From: UBA7446 sp024639165
Lineage (GTDB): Bacteria > Bacteroidota > Bacteroidia > Flavobacteriales > Flavobacteriaceae
Direction: 5' to 3'
Length of the DNA stretch: 64,000 bases
Assembly: GCA_024639165.1 (NCBI GenBank)
Contig: JAHEIX010000019.1
Span: forward strand, 1-64,000
The position numbers and the translations under genes are program-made. Positions within the stretch are counted from its first letter, which is position 1. Each line of letters opens with the position of its first letter. Positions 52,162-61,227 of the stretch are shown here, one piece after another. Under the pieces are notes generated by a model. That model had not been told where the DNA came from and ran no database searches. It saw nothing but the letters and a program-made list of their open reading frames with translations.

Positions 52162-54015
52162 TTAGTTTTGTGATTTGATGTGATTTAAAAAATCGGGAAG
52201 TTCCTCAAAAACATTTGCCGCAGGAACCAGTTTCGGCAACAAACCTATACGCTCCATCATGTAGCGTGGTTGCTTTGGTACATGAATAAAATAAATACGC
52301 TTTCCTTGTTTACTCAAATCTACCAATAAGTCCTCTAGTGCATACAATCCTGATTGGTCAATGTATTCCATACGATCAAAGCGAAAGAGTACTGTATTCG
52401 CTTCGGCCTTTATGGTTTTGGCTAACTTTTGAAAACCGTCTGTAGAACCAAAAAATAAGGGACCGTTAATATGCTTTATTGCGATGCTATCGCTTTTGAG
52501 CAATGTGCTGCTCTTTTCATCTTCCCAAAGTTTTTCTTTGCTACCCGTGTTTACTTCAGAAGAATTTTCTGTAAGGTCTCCGATCTTTTTCATAAACATC
52601 AGAGATGCCATAATAAGACCAATACCTACTGCATAAACCAAATTCCATACCGTGGACAATAACATTACTACAAGCATTACTACAACTTCAGAGCTGATAC
52701 CTGTTTTGCCAATTTTAATGTCTCGCGGAAGTGAAGGAATGGCGCGTAATCCCTTGTAATCCATCACTCCGATTCCAACAGTTACCAAAATTCCAGCCAG
52801 TACCGCAGCTGGAATGGTTGAAGCCGCTGAACTAAACAACAGTAGGATCATAAGTAAAACCAGCCCGGCAATCATTCCAGAAATGCGAGTCTTACCTCCT
52901 GAGTTGATATTCACTACTGTTCTAATAGTAGCACCTGCCCCTGGAATACCGCCAAACATAGCAGAGATACTGTTTCCAATCCCTTGCCCGATTAACTCTT
53001 TATTGGGCTTGTGCTTTGTCTTGGTCATATTATCTGCAACGACACTTGTAAGTAAGGAATCTATAGCGCCTAAAAGCGCTAGTGTCAATGCTGTGAAGAC
53101 GTATGGCATCAATTCGGACAAACGTAACTCTGTGAAAATTTCCCATTTAGGCACAGGAAAACCTTGTGGAATTGCTGTAATGGGACGATAATTTGGCACA
53201 AAGAATATGGCTATACCCGTCATGACAACCAACGCCACCAGCGTACTCGGTACTGCTGTCGTGATACGCTTGAAACCATAAATGATAATAATGGTACCAA
53301 GGGCTAATAAAAATTCAATCCAGCTGATGTTTTGAAGTGCAGATGGCAATACGCGGATAGCACCCAAAACACCCGAAGCAGATTTAGCCGCTAGCGTCTG
53401 AGACTCTTCTAGGATTTGTTGCTGAGAAATAGCAGATCCTCGAACAACTGTTTCTGAAAAGTCTTCCAAAACAAGTAAGCCTTCGCCCGCTTCCTCTTCA
53501 AGTATATTACCTAAAATAATGGCTTCTGCTTGGGGTTTAAATGTGTCAACATAGGCCATGTCTTCTTTGGCATAGTACCCTAAAACAGGAAGCAGCTGAG
53601 TGATTAATATGATGAGTCCAATAGCTGTCATGAAGCCAGAAACAACAGGATACGGAATATACCGAATGTACTTTCCTAGCTTTAAGAAGCCCAAGGCAAC
53701 TTGCATCAGACCTGCTAAGATAAATACAGCAAGTATTATGGGAAGTGCTTTTTCAACACTACCATCATTAGACGCAATTAGCGTACCGATGATGACCATA
53801 CTCACTGCTGTCATAGGCGCAGTAGGCCCAGAAATTTGTGTATTTGTTCCACCCAATAGAGCGGCAAAAAAACTTAGAAATATAGCGCCATAAAGACCAG
53901 CTGTGGGACCCAATCCAGAGGATACACCAAATGCAAGAGCCAAGGGAAGCGCAACAATACCTGCGGTTAAACCACCGAAGATATCGCCCTTAATGTGAAC
54001 GAATGCTTTTTTCAT
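52162..54015 (-). CDS. SulP/SLC26-family anion transporter with STAS domain
   Basis: Inner-membrane anion transporter of 617 residues. The N-terminal signature GGLTAGIVALPLALAFGVSSG and QISGPTAPMTAVSM are typical of SulP; about 12-14 hydrophobic segments follow. A cytoplasmic STAS domain occupies about 490-610 (GPLFFGSTDGFQKLAK, LFRFDRMEYIDQSGLYALEDLL). A polar insert at about 160-200 interrupts the membrane part. The carbonic anhydrase gene 10 bp downstream makes bicarbonate (BicA-like) the most likely substrate, although sulfate cannot be excluded. Confidence 0.93.
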   Translation of the reverse strand: MKKAFVHIKGDIFGGLTAGIVALPLALAFGVSSGLGPTAGLYGAIFLSFFAALLGGTNTQISGPTAPMTAVSMVIIGTLIASNDGSVEKALPIILAVFILAGLMQVALGFLKLGKYIRYIPYPVVSGFMTAIGLIILITQLLPVLGYYAKEDMAYVDTFKPQAEAIILGNILEEEAGEGLLVLEDFSETVVRGSAISQQQILEESQTLAAKSASGVLGAIRVLPSALQNISWIEFLLALGTIIIIYGFKRITTAVPSTLVALVVMTGIAIFFVPNYRPITAIPQGFPVPKWEIFTELRLSELMPYVFTALTLALLGAIDSLLTSVVADNMTKTKHKPNKELIGQGIGNSISAMFGGIPGAGATIRTVVNINSGGKTRISGMIAGLVLLMILLLFSSAASTIPAAVLAGILVTVGIGVMDYKGLRAIPSLPRDIKIGKTGISSEVVVMLVVMLLSTVWNLVYAVGIGLIMASLMFMKKIGDLTENSSEVNTGSKEKLWEDEKSSTLLKSDSIAIKHINGPLFFGSTDGFQKLAKTIKAEANTVLFRFDRMEYIDQSGLYALEDLLVDLSKQGKRIYFIHVPKQPRYMMERIGLLPKLVPAANVFEELPDFLNHIKSQN

Positions 54016-54063
54016 TATTTAGTTATTTGTAAAAAAAATAGAAATATAAAAGGGCTCGAAAAA

Positions 54064-54390
54064 CTAAATAAAATCGGGTGGTGGTGCGTCAAGAGCAGTG
54101 ACAAATACAGTGTGGACACGTTGACTAAAATGAGAAGACAAGGCCTTTTGAAAGAAAAATCGAAATACAGGGAGTTCAGTAACTAAAAACTTACTCTCCT
54201 CTAAAATATCAGTAAAAGCTTTTCCGTCTTTAGGCTTGGGTTCTTCACTTTCCTTTGTAATACTAATGGCTTCTGAGCCTGTATAATCTAAACCCGAATA
54301 AGCAATGACAGTAAGCTGCGAACAAAAAACCAAACACCACAAAACATGCAGCGTCTTCGATGAAAAAAATAGGTGTTTACCGTAATTCAA
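54064..54390 (-). CDS. Small hypothetical protein upstream of the SulP gene
   Basis: Frame of 108 residues with one hydrophobic N-terminal segment (LHVLWCLVFCSQLTVIAY), an acidic/lysine-rich middle (KESEEPKPKDGK) and an ending ALDAPPPDFI. It is co-directional with the SulP and carbonic anhydrase genes and ends 48 bp before SulP. Proteins with this proline-rich PPPDFI-type ending are common short exported proteins in Flavobacteriaceae in my experience, but I recognise no family. The real start could be at any of a few codons. Confidence 0.5.
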   Translation of the reverse strand: MNYGKHLFFSSKTLHVLWCLVFCSQLTVIAYSGLDYTGSEAISITKESEEPKPKDGKAFTDILEESKFLVTELPVFRFFFQKALSSHFSQRVHTVFVTALDAPPPDFI

Positions 54391-54503
54391 TGGAAGAAAT
54401 TTTTTCTTTTTAGCAGCTGCTAATATACAAATTTCTACATCACCAAATCTGCTTTACCAATAACGACAAAATCTCATATACGTAAACCCAAAGGCAGGCT
54501 ACA

Positions 54504-54794
54504 TTACTTTTTCAAAATCTTAATAAGCTGATGATTAGCAGTATCCAATCGATTTACCTTAACAAAATAGACACCTGGGCTTAAGGCGGAAATATCTTGT
54601 TCTTTATCGTTGCTGGCTTGTAATTTTTTGCCAGAAATATCGAAGACTTCAACAAAAACTGCACCTTCAGTATCTACAAAAAATTTGTCTTTTGTTGGGT
54701 TTGGGTAAATCAGAACGGCCTTTTCAATAAACACATCCGTAATACTCAAAGCACATGTTGAACCAACTTCATATTGAAAATACTTTGTAATCAC
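54504..54794 (-). pseudogene. Orphan T9SS sorting domain
   Basis: Frame of 96 residues consisting almost only of a T9SS type A sorting domain: VLIYPNPTKDKFFVD, VEVFDISGKKLQ, DISALSPGVYFVKVN, ending LIKILKK. There is no signal peptide, and the first residues (YFQYEVGSTCALS) read like the end of a preceding domain. It is therefore the 3' remnant of a deleted secreted-protein gene. Confidence 0.7.
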
Positions 54795-54966
54795 TGAAAT
54801 AGTTTACAATTTCGTTCATTGAAAAATTGATCCTTTCGGAGACATACTGGCTATACTATAGACTTATTGTCATTTAAATAAGAGGTTGCTAACTCTTGTT
54901 TGTTTAATAAACATTAAACATAGTTTATTTAAGCAAATGTTAGTAGTTGCGTTATTAAATTTGAAA

Positions 54967-55251
54967 ATGATGGATTCTATCAACAATCGTTTAAAAAAAA
55001 TGCTCTTAAATGAAAATATTTCAATCTCTAAGTTTGAGCGTATTATAGGGGTTGGACAAAACTCTGTTTCCACGTGTTTAAGAAGAGAATCAAGTATTAG
55101 CCACAACGTACTTCAAGGTATTTGTGCTCATTTTCCAGAATACAGTATCGAATGGATACTTACTGGAAAGGAAACTAGCAACAGGAAAGCGAAAAACAAA
55201 ATTAAAGACTTGCTAGACAAAACAAATCAAGAACTTAAAAATATATCTTAA
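54967..55251 (+). CDS. Small helix-turn-helix regulator
   Basis: Protein of about 94 residues from the ATG at 54967 (or 54970); the frame extends upstream to 54886 but that part lacks family character. The HTH resembles phage CI-repressor-type domains of Bacteroidota: INNRLKKMLLNENISISKFERIIGVGQNSVSTCLRR, then ISHNVLQGICAHFPEYSIEWILTGK. No peptidase or ligand domain follows, only a lysine-rich tail. It converges on hisS with four bases of overlap. Its target is unknown. Confidence 0.75.
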   Translation: MMDSINNRLKKMLLNENISISKFERIIGVGQNSVSTCLRRESSISHNVLQGICAHFPEYSIEWILTGKETSNRKAKNKIKDLLDKTNQELKNIS

Positions 55252-56615
55252 CAGATAGCCTTTTCGGAGAAGTCTTTCAAGCTTATCACACTGTTTTTAC
55301 CGTCTTGCATGTTTTTGATTGAGACTACCCCTTTTTGCTGCTCATCATTCCCATAAAACATTACCCAAGGTGCTTGAGTCTGGTCTGCAAATTGCATTTG
55401 CTTTTTTAATTTATGAGCGGTTGGGTAACAATTGATACGAATGCCCATGTTGCGCCATTTCGCAAAATACGGGATCAGATCTTGAATATATGTATCACCA
55501 AAATGAAGGACAACAATATCTACAGCCTGTGTTAGTGAAGCAGGAAACAAATTCAACTCTTCAAGCACAATACACAAACGGTCCAATCCAAAGGAAATAC
55601 CCAATCCGTGAACGTCTTTAAGTCCAAAAACAGCTGTCAGGTCGTCATAACGACCCCCTGCCCCAATTGAACCCATAGCGACAGCTTTAGGGGATGCAAC
55701 TTCAAAAATAATTCCTGTATAGTAATGCAAACCTCTTGCGAGTGTTATATCAAAAGCCAATTGGCTTACTTTAAAAGGATTTAAAAAACCTAATGTCTTG
55801 CGCAAGTGTGCAATACCCGTCAAGGCTTCGGGCTGAGAGGCCAAAATTTCTTCTAATTGATCTAACTGAGCCATAACGTCTCCAGAGAGCTCAAATAATG
55901 GGCTTAGGCGATTCAAAGCCACATCATCAAATCCTTTGTCTCGCAACTCATTAAAAACTCCATCAGGACCTATTTTATCAAGTTTATCTAGTGCTACTGT
56001 AAAATCGACAATGCGATCTGACGCTTCCAAGTAGTGGGCAATGCCAGCTAAAATTCCGCGATGATTAATACGTATGGTAGCATCTTTGAGCGCTAGACCA
56101 TCAAAAACATCATCAAAAAGCTGCATGCATTCGGCTTCTAGCAGTGGACTTACTGCGCCAACAACATCAGCATCACATTGAGTAAATTCCTGAAAGCGTC
56201 CCCGTTGCGGACGGTCGGCACGCCAAACAGATTGAATCTGATAACGCTTAAAGGGAAAGCTAATCTCATTTTGGTGCTGGGCAACAAATCGAGCAAAGGG
56301 AACGGTAAGGTCATAGCGAAGTGCTTTTTCAGAAATAGAGCTTGTAAATTGACCTAACGCATTGTCTTGAAGCGCATTAATATCAGCCTTTTTAACTTTT
56401 TCACCAGAGTTAAGAATGTTAAACATCAAGCGGTCGCCTTCCTCACCATATTTACCTTTCAAAGTAGTTGACTTTTCCATGGCAGGTGTTTGGATAGGCA
56501 GAAAGCCATATCGCTCAAATTGGGTGCGAATCACATCTGTTACATAGTTGCGCTTCGCAACTTCTGCTGGAAGGAAATCTCGGGTACCTTTTGGAATACT
56601 AGCCTTTTGAGCCAT
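55248..56615 (-). CDS. hisS: Histidyl-tRNA synthetase
   Basis: Class II aminoacyl-tRNA synthetase of 455 residues. Start MAQKASIPKGTRDFLP is typical; motif 2 region YQIQSVWRADRPQRGRFQEF, histidine loop LARGLHYYTGIIFEV and GGRYDDLTAVFG, and motif 3 GISFGLDRL are all present, with the anticodon-binding domain at the C-terminus. Confidence 0.97.
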   Translation of the reverse strand: MAQKASIPKGTRDFLPAEVAKRNYVTDVIRTQFERYGFLPIQTPAMEKSTTLKGKYGEEGDRLMFNILNSGEKVKKADINALQDNALGQFTSSISEKALRYDLTVPFARFVAQHQNEISFPFKRYQIQSVWRADRPQRGRFQEFTQCDADVVGAVSPLLEAECMQLFDDVFDGLALKDATIRINHRGILAGIAHYLEASDRIVDFTVALDKLDKIGPDGVFNELRDKGFDDVALNRLSPLFELSGDVMAQLDQLEEILASQPEALTGIAHLRKTLGFLNPFKVSQLAFDITLARGLHYYTGIIFEVASPKAVAMGSIGAGGRYDDLTAVFGLKDVHGLGISFGLDRLCIVLEELNLFPASLTQAVDIVVLHFGDTYIQDLIPYFAKWRNMGIRINCYPTAHKLKKQMQFADQTQAPWVMFYGNDEQQKGVVSIKNMQDGKNSVISLKDFSEKAIC

Positions 56616-56652
56616 ATCATCAATTTATACAAATATCTTATTTTAAATAAAA

Positions 56653-56672
56653 AAAGCCGCAAAAGCGGCTTT
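56653..56672. terminator. Terminator after rplI
   Basis: AAAGCCGC-AAAA-GCGGCTTT forms an 8-bp GC-rich stem with a minus-strand T tract, 22 bp after the rplI stop. It ends the rpsF-rpsR-rplI transcript before hisS. Confidence 0.88.
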
Positions 56673-56694
56673 ATGTTTTGAATTTTAACGGATT

Positions 56695-57153
56695 TTATTT
56701 TTCCGCTGCTGCTTTGGTCACCTCAAAATCAAGATCTGTGTATACCTCACGGTGCAGACGTATTGATGCAGTGTGCTTACCAAGCGTTTTAACAGAACCA
56801 CCCGCCAATTTGATGGCTTTGCGTTCAATAGTTTTACCAGCCTTGCCCAATGCAGCTTCTAAATCGATGGTTCCAACAGAACCAAACAACTTGTTGCCAG
56901 CACCAGCCTTGGCTTCGATCTTAATATCCAATTTATCTAATTCCTTGGCTAGTTTTTGTGCATCCTCAATAAGCTTTTGCTCTTTAAAAGCACGTTGCTT
57001 GAGGTTTTCAGCTAAAACTTTTTTTGCAGATGAAGTAGCCATTACTGCAAATCCATTTGGAATTAGGAAATTTCTACCATAGCCGTTTTTTACTTTAACG
57101 ATATCATCTTTGAACCCTAGGTTCTCAACATCTTGTTTTAAAATAAGTTCCAT
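56695..57153 (-). CDS. rplI: 50S ribosomal protein L9
   Basis: 152 residues; the conserved N-terminal RNA-binding part MELILKQDVENLGFKDDIV, GYGRNFLIP and FAVMAT, the long central helix and the C-terminal domain with KLFGSVGTIDL are clear. Third gene of rpsF-rpsR-rplI, 6 bp after rpsR. Confidence 0.97.
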   Translation of the reverse strand: MELILKQDVENLGFKDDIVKVKNGYGRNFLIPNGFAVMATSSAKKVLAENLKQRAFKEQKLIEDAQKLAKELDKLDIKIEAKAGAGNKLFGSVGTIDLEAALGKAGKTIERKAIKLAGGSVKTLGKHTASIRLHREVYTDLDFEVTKAAAEK

Positions 57154-57159
57154 GGCTTG

Positions 57160-57453
57160 TTATTTTAACAAATCGGCTACATAAGGCATTAACGCCAAGT
57201 GACGCGCACGCTTGATAGAAACCGATAATTTACGTTGATATTTTAGTGATGTTCCAGTAAGGCGACGAGGTAAAATCTTACCCTGTTCGTTTACAAACTT
57301 TAACAAATAGTCTGCATCCTTATAATCGATATACTTGATACCTGACTTTTTGAAACGACAATATTTTTTTGCTTTTGAAGTCTCAATATCAAGGGGAGTA
57401 AGATATCTGATTTCTCCTTGTTTTCCGCCTTTGCTTTCTTGTTCTATTGACAT
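57160..57453 (-). CDS. rpsR: 30S ribosomal protein S18
   Basis: 97 residues with the S18 core KYCRFKKSGIKYIDYKDADYLLKFVNEQGKI (in blocks) and RRLTGTSLKYQRKLSVSIKRARHLALMP. Three bp after rpsF. Confidence 0.97.
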   Translation of the reverse strand: MSIEQESKGGKQGEIRYLTPLDIETSKAKKYCRFKKSGIKYIDYKDADYLLKFVNEQGKILPRRLTGTSLKYQRKLSVSIKRARHLALMPYVADLLK

Positions 57454-57456
57454 GTT

Positions 57457-57795
57457 TTAAGCTTTTACAGTTAAACGTTCTCTTCTTTTTTCAGCCCAAG
57501 CCTCAGCGTGCTTGTCTAGTTTAACCGTTAGATAACGCATAACGCGCTCATCGCGACGGAACTCAACTTCAAATGGGATGATGGCGCTGCCATCAACTTT
57601 GAAATCTAGCAAGTGGTAAAACCCACTTTTTTTGTTTTGAATAGGATACGCGAACTTTTTCAAGCCCCAATCCTCTTTGGCGACTATCTCGCCACCGTTA
57701 GACGTTATAAACGTCTCATACTTTTCTACTGCTTCCTTTACCTGATCTTCAGATAAAACGGGATTCAATATGAAAACAGTTTCGTAATGGTTCAT
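57457..57795 (-). CDS. rpsF: 30S ribosomal protein S6
   Basis: 112 residues, N-terminus MNHYETVFILNPVLSEDQV, central KEDWGLKKFAYPIQNKKSGFYHLLDF and DERVMRYLTVKLDKHA. First gene of the operon, behind a consensus promoter at 57818-57847. Confidence 0.97.
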   Translation of the reverse strand: MNHYETVFILNPVLSEDQVKEAVEKYETFITSNGGEIVAKEDWGLKKFAYPIQNKKSGFYHLLDFKVDGSAIIPFEVEFRRDERVMRYLTVKLDKHAEAWAEKRRERLTVKA

Positions 57796-57817
57796 ATATT
57801 GTTTTTTAAATGGGCAG

Positions 57818-57847
57818 CGAAAATACGGATTTTCTTGCGTTAGACAA
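57818..57847 (-). promoter_or_regulatory. Promoter of rpsF-rpsR-rplI
   Basis: Minus strand TTG (57847-57845), 19-bp spacer, TATTTTCG (57825-57818), one mismatch from TAnnTTTG. It starts just after the priA stop (57863), leaving a leader of about 15-20 nt. Confidence 0.65.
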
Positions 57848-57862
57848 ATAGGTAAGCCACAA

Positions 57863-60298
57863 TTATTGCGGATCTACATCAATACTGGTGTTTACTTGGT
57901 TAAATGCACCCACCATTCCAAAGCTTTTTAACAGGTCTGATAGTCGTTTTTTTGCTGCCGATTGGGAAGCATCTAGGGGTAGTTTAATTAATAGATGAAG
58001 AATATAATAGTTGCGTACACGACCAACAGCCGGAGCAACAGGACCAAGAACATGAGAAAAACGCACGACTAATCCTTTTTTTAACCACGCACTTGCCGTG
58101 ATAAGGGTAGACATGTTTTTGTGTTTGAGCTCAACACGCATCATCCGCATATATGGTGGGTAGCCAAATTGTTCCCGCTGCCGTATTTGCAGTTCATAAA
58201 AAGAAGCATAATCGTAATTACTTACAAAACTTAAGACGGGATGTTGTGGCTGAAAGGTTTGGATCAATACCTTACTTTCGTCCCCTAACCTACCGGCCCT
58301 ACCCGCCACTTGAGTTAACACTTGGAAGGCACGCTCATGGGCACGAAAATCAGGGAAATGCAAAAAATTATCAGCAGACAATACCCCAACTAGTGTTACT
58401 TGCTTAAAGTCCAACCCTTTTGTGATCATTTGTGTGCCAATTAAAATATCTATTTCTTGACGTGAAAAAGCATTGATCAGTTTTTGATGGGCATGTTTTT
58501 TTCTTGTAGTGTCTAAATCCATCCTTGAAATCCGTGCTGACGGAAACAAAGCCTGCACTTCTTCTTCTAATTGCTGGGTGCCTAACCCTTGGGATTGGGG
58601 TGCAAGCGTACCACAAGCCTTGCAAGCTGGGGTATACGGTTCTGTATAGCCACAGTAGTGGCAACGCAACTCCTTTGAAACTTGATGATAGGTGAGGCTC
58701 ACATCGCAACTTGGACATTGGGGAACATGAGCACATTGACGACATTCGACAAAAGAGGCATAACCACGACGGTTTTGAAAAAGTAAAATCTGTTTACCCG
58801 AAATCAAGGTTTCTTCCATGGCTTGAATAAGTGGCTGAGCCAAATGACCACTCATTTGTTTTTTAAGATACGCCTCGCTCAAATCAACATAGGATATAAC
58901 GGGCATTTGTGCGTCCCTGTATCGGGCTGTCATACTTACCAACCCGTACCTGCCTGACTGTGCATGCGCATAACTTTCAACGGTTGGCGTTGCAGAACCC
59001 AAAACAACTTTTGCTTGGTGCATCCGAGATAACACCATAGCAGCATCCCGAGCATGATAACGGGGAGAAGCTTCAAATTGTTTGTACGACATCTCGTGTG
59101 ATTCATCCACCACAACCAGACCCAAATTTTGAAAAGGCAGCAAAACCGCAGAGCGTGCACCAAGAACCAATCGGGCTTCTTCTTTGTTTGCCAGGATTTT
59201 ATTCCAAGTCTCGGTTCGTTCTTGTGGGCTATATCGTGAATGATAAACCACCAACTGCTTCCCGAAAAAAGTGTGTAAACGTTGCATCAGCTGCGTGGTT
59301 AGTCCAATCTCAGGCACCAAAAACAAGACTTGTTTACCCTTGGCCAGTTGCTGGGCGATAAGATGCATGTATACTTCTGTTTTTCCAGAGCCCGTGATGC
59401 CGTGAAGCAATACAATATCTTTTGTTTTCCAGTGGGTTTCGATAGCTAATTTAGCTTCCCCCTGTGGGTCGCTAAGTGGCATTAGCGGGTCGTCTGAAGT
59501 GAGCTTAGGTGGCAAGCGATCCATCACGCGCTGAAACTTTGTCAATACCTCATTCCTAATAAGTGTCTTAAGTGAGGAAGGACTAACTGTTTCCATTTTG
59601 GAAAATTCCGACATAACAACAGGTGCCTTTTGCTGAAGGAATGTTAATAGGGTTTTGTATTGCTTTGGCTTAACAGCAAGTTGGTCCATAACGGTCTTTA
59701 GGGCATCATCTCCTTTTACATTTGGATGAAGGATAAGTTCCGTTTGTTGCTTGCGTGTATATTTGGCATAAACCTCCTCTTTTAGCGAAACATAGCCCGC
59801 AGCTACCAATTCTTTTAAAATGGCATATGGATTTTTAATCGAAACTAACTGCTGGATCTGTGCTATAGAATAGGTGCTGTTGGTTTCCAATTGCTCAAGC
59901 AACACAAGTGCATTCTTAGAGGCTTTACTGGGGAGCTGTTCCCATTCGTGTGTGACGATCTCGGTTTCACTTTCCAACAGCATCAACGATGGCATTGCTG
60001 TTCGCAGCACCAACCCAATTGGAGATAGGTAATAGTCTGCAATCCAACGCAAGAACTTCAGCTGTATTGGTTGCAGCACAGCTTCCATGTCAATGATGCT
60101 ATCTATCTGTTTGGGAGCATAGGTTTTTGGAGGTACTTGATGTGTGTGCCAGGCAATGGCGGTGTACTTTTTGCGCTTGCCAAAGGGGACAAGGATCCGC
60201 ATACCCGGCTGAATTACTTTAGCCTCTGCCGGAGTAATCTCATAAGTGAAGGTTTCTTTAATCGGCAAAGGAAGAACAACATCTAAAAAAAACGACAT
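57863..60298 (-). CDS. priA: Primosomal protein N' (PriA helicase)
   Basis: Replication-restart helicase of 811 residues. It has the N-terminal DNA-binding domain, Walker A HGITGSGKTEVY (GITGSGKT at 300-307), Walker B VVDESHEMSYKQFE, and the paired zinc-binding cysteines in CRQCAHVPQCPSC and CHYCGYTEPYTPACKACG. Helicase motifs GTQMITKGLDF and QVAGRAGRLG follow. The gene for a YihY-type membrane protein ends 2 bp upstream of this gene's ATG. Confidence 0.97.
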   Translation of the reverse strand: MSFFLDVVLPLPIKETFTYEITPAEAKVIQPGMRILVPFGKRKKYTAIAWHTHQVPPKTYAPKQIDSIIDMEAVLQPIQLKFLRWIADYYLSPIGLVLRTAMPSLMLLESETEIVTHEWEQLPSKASKNALVLLEQLETNSTYSIAQIQQLVSIKNPYAILKELVAAGYVSLKEEVYAKYTRKQQTELILHPNVKGDDALKTVMDQLAVKPKQYKTLLTFLQQKAPVVMSEFSKMETVSPSSLKTLIRNEVLTKFQRVMDRLPPKLTSDDPLMPLSDPQGEAKLAIETHWKTKDIVLLHGITGSGKTEVYMHLIAQQLAKGKQVLFLVPEIGLTTQLMQRLHTFFGKQLVVYHSRYSPQERTETWNKILANKEEARLVLGARSAVLLPFQNLGLVVVDESHEMSYKQFEASPRYHARDAAMVLSRMHQAKVVLGSATPTVESYAHAQSGRYGLVSMTARYRDAQMPVISYVDLSEAYLKKQMSGHLAQPLIQAMEETLISGKQILLFQNRRGYASFVECRQCAHVPQCPSCDVSLTYHQVSKELRCHYCGYTEPYTPACKACGTLAPQSQGLGTQQLEEEVQALFPSARISRMDLDTTRKKHAHQKLINAFSRQEIDILIGTQMITKGLDFKQVTLVGVLSADNFLHFPDFRAHERAFQVLTQVAGRAGRLGDESKVLIQTFQPQHPVLSFVSNYDYASFYELQIRQREQFGYPPYMRMMRVELKHKNMSTLITASAWLKKGLVVRFSHVLGPVAPAVGRVRNYYILHLLIKLPLDASQSAAKKRLSDLLKSFGMVGAFNQVNTSIDVDPQ

Positions 60299-60300
60299 GC

Positions 60301-61170
60301 TTAGGGTTGTTTTAGCTTAGCGATGGATGCATTGAGCTCAAAACCCAACAACAATACAATTGCATTAAGCCATATATACAGCATCAAAATCAAGATGGCA
60401 CCTATAGAACCGTAAAGTTGGTTATAAGAACTAAAATTATCGATATAAACCCCAAAGCCGTAGGAGGTTAAGGCAAATAGGCAAGTGGTAACTAAAGCGC
60501 CTGTCGAGAAAAAACTGGAAAATCCACGGTGCGTACCAAAGTAGAAGAGTATGGCACTAACAAGATAGGCCATTCCCAAGAAAAAAACGATGCGAACCCA
60601 AGGACTTAACTCAAATCCAAAATCAAATGATTGTGCCAACAACAGCTCAAAAAATAAATACCCAGCAATAGAAATCAAGAATAAAATACCCAGCAACACC
60701 CCGACGCCTAATGCATAAATGTACTGCCTAACAAAATGACGGGAAAGTGTTATGTGAACCGATTCGCTAAAGCCACCAAAAATGGCATTAACGCCATTGG
60801 CCATAAAAAAAATAGACAACACAAAAGTCGAAGACAACAAGCCTCCTCTGGGTTTGGATTGAATATCATAAAGCACACCGTTCAAAAAATCTTGAGCTTC
60901 AGATGGTGCAATAGACAAGAAAAAGGAAGAGAACGTATTTTCCACATTATCAATGGGCACAAACGGAATAATATTAAGTACAAAAATCAAAAAAGGAAAT
61001 AGTGATAGAAAAAAGCTAAAGGCAATACTGCTGGCACGAGTAGTCAACGTTCCTTTCAGAATTCCAATGCCATAGAGCTCTAATAATTGATACAAGGAAA
61101 TAGACTTGGCATCGCCAAAGCGTATGTTTTGAAGCCATCCTTTGAGTTTTTGTTTGCTTTTTTGCAGCAT
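60301..61170 (-). CDS. YihY/BrkB-family inner-membrane protein
   Basis: Polytopic membrane protein of about 289 residues (once annotated as RNase BN; actual role unclear). The frame opens at 61239, overlapping rlmH, but the ATG at 61170 gives the normal family start MLQKSKQKLKGW. Landmarks are RASSIAFSFFLSLFPFLIFVLNIIPFVPI and YGSIGAILILMLYIWLNAIVLLLGFELNA. The priA ATG is 2 bp downstream of its stop, so the two are probably co-transcribed. The promoter at 61175-61205 leaves almost no leader. Confidence 0.88.
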   Translation of the reverse strand: MLQKSKQKLKGWLQNIRFGDAKSISLYQLLELYGIGILKGTLTTRASSIAFSFFLSLFPFLIFVLNIIPFVPIDNVENTFSSFFLSIAPSEAQDFLNGVLYDIQSKPRGGLLSSTFVLSIFFMANGVNAIFGGFSESVHITLSRHFVRQYIYALGVGVLLGILFLISIAGYLFFELLLAQSFDFGFELSPWVRIVFFLGMAYLVSAILFYFGTHRGFSSFFSTGALVTTCLFALTSYGFGVYIDNFSSYNQLYGSIGAILILMLYIWLNAIVLLLGFELNASIAKLKQP

Positions 61171-61174
61171 GCTG

Positions 61175-61205
61175 TAAAGGTAGCTATTAAAACAAAATGC
61201 TTCAA
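61175..61205 (-). promoter_or_regulatory. Promoter of the YihY-priA transcript
   Basis: Minus strand TTG (61205-61203), 20-bp spacer and TACCTTTA (61182-61175) fit the Bacteroidota consensus with one mismatch. Only 4 bp separate the -7 element from the ATG at 61170, so the transcript would be essentially leaderless. Confidence 0.5.
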
Positions 61206-61227
61206 CGAGAATTGATACCTTAGCCGT

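Noticed and set aside
52814..53191. Plus-strand frame of 125 residues opposite SulP
   Set aside because: It is a mirror frame of the hydrophobic transporter sequence; the SulP motifs on the other strand are unmistakable.
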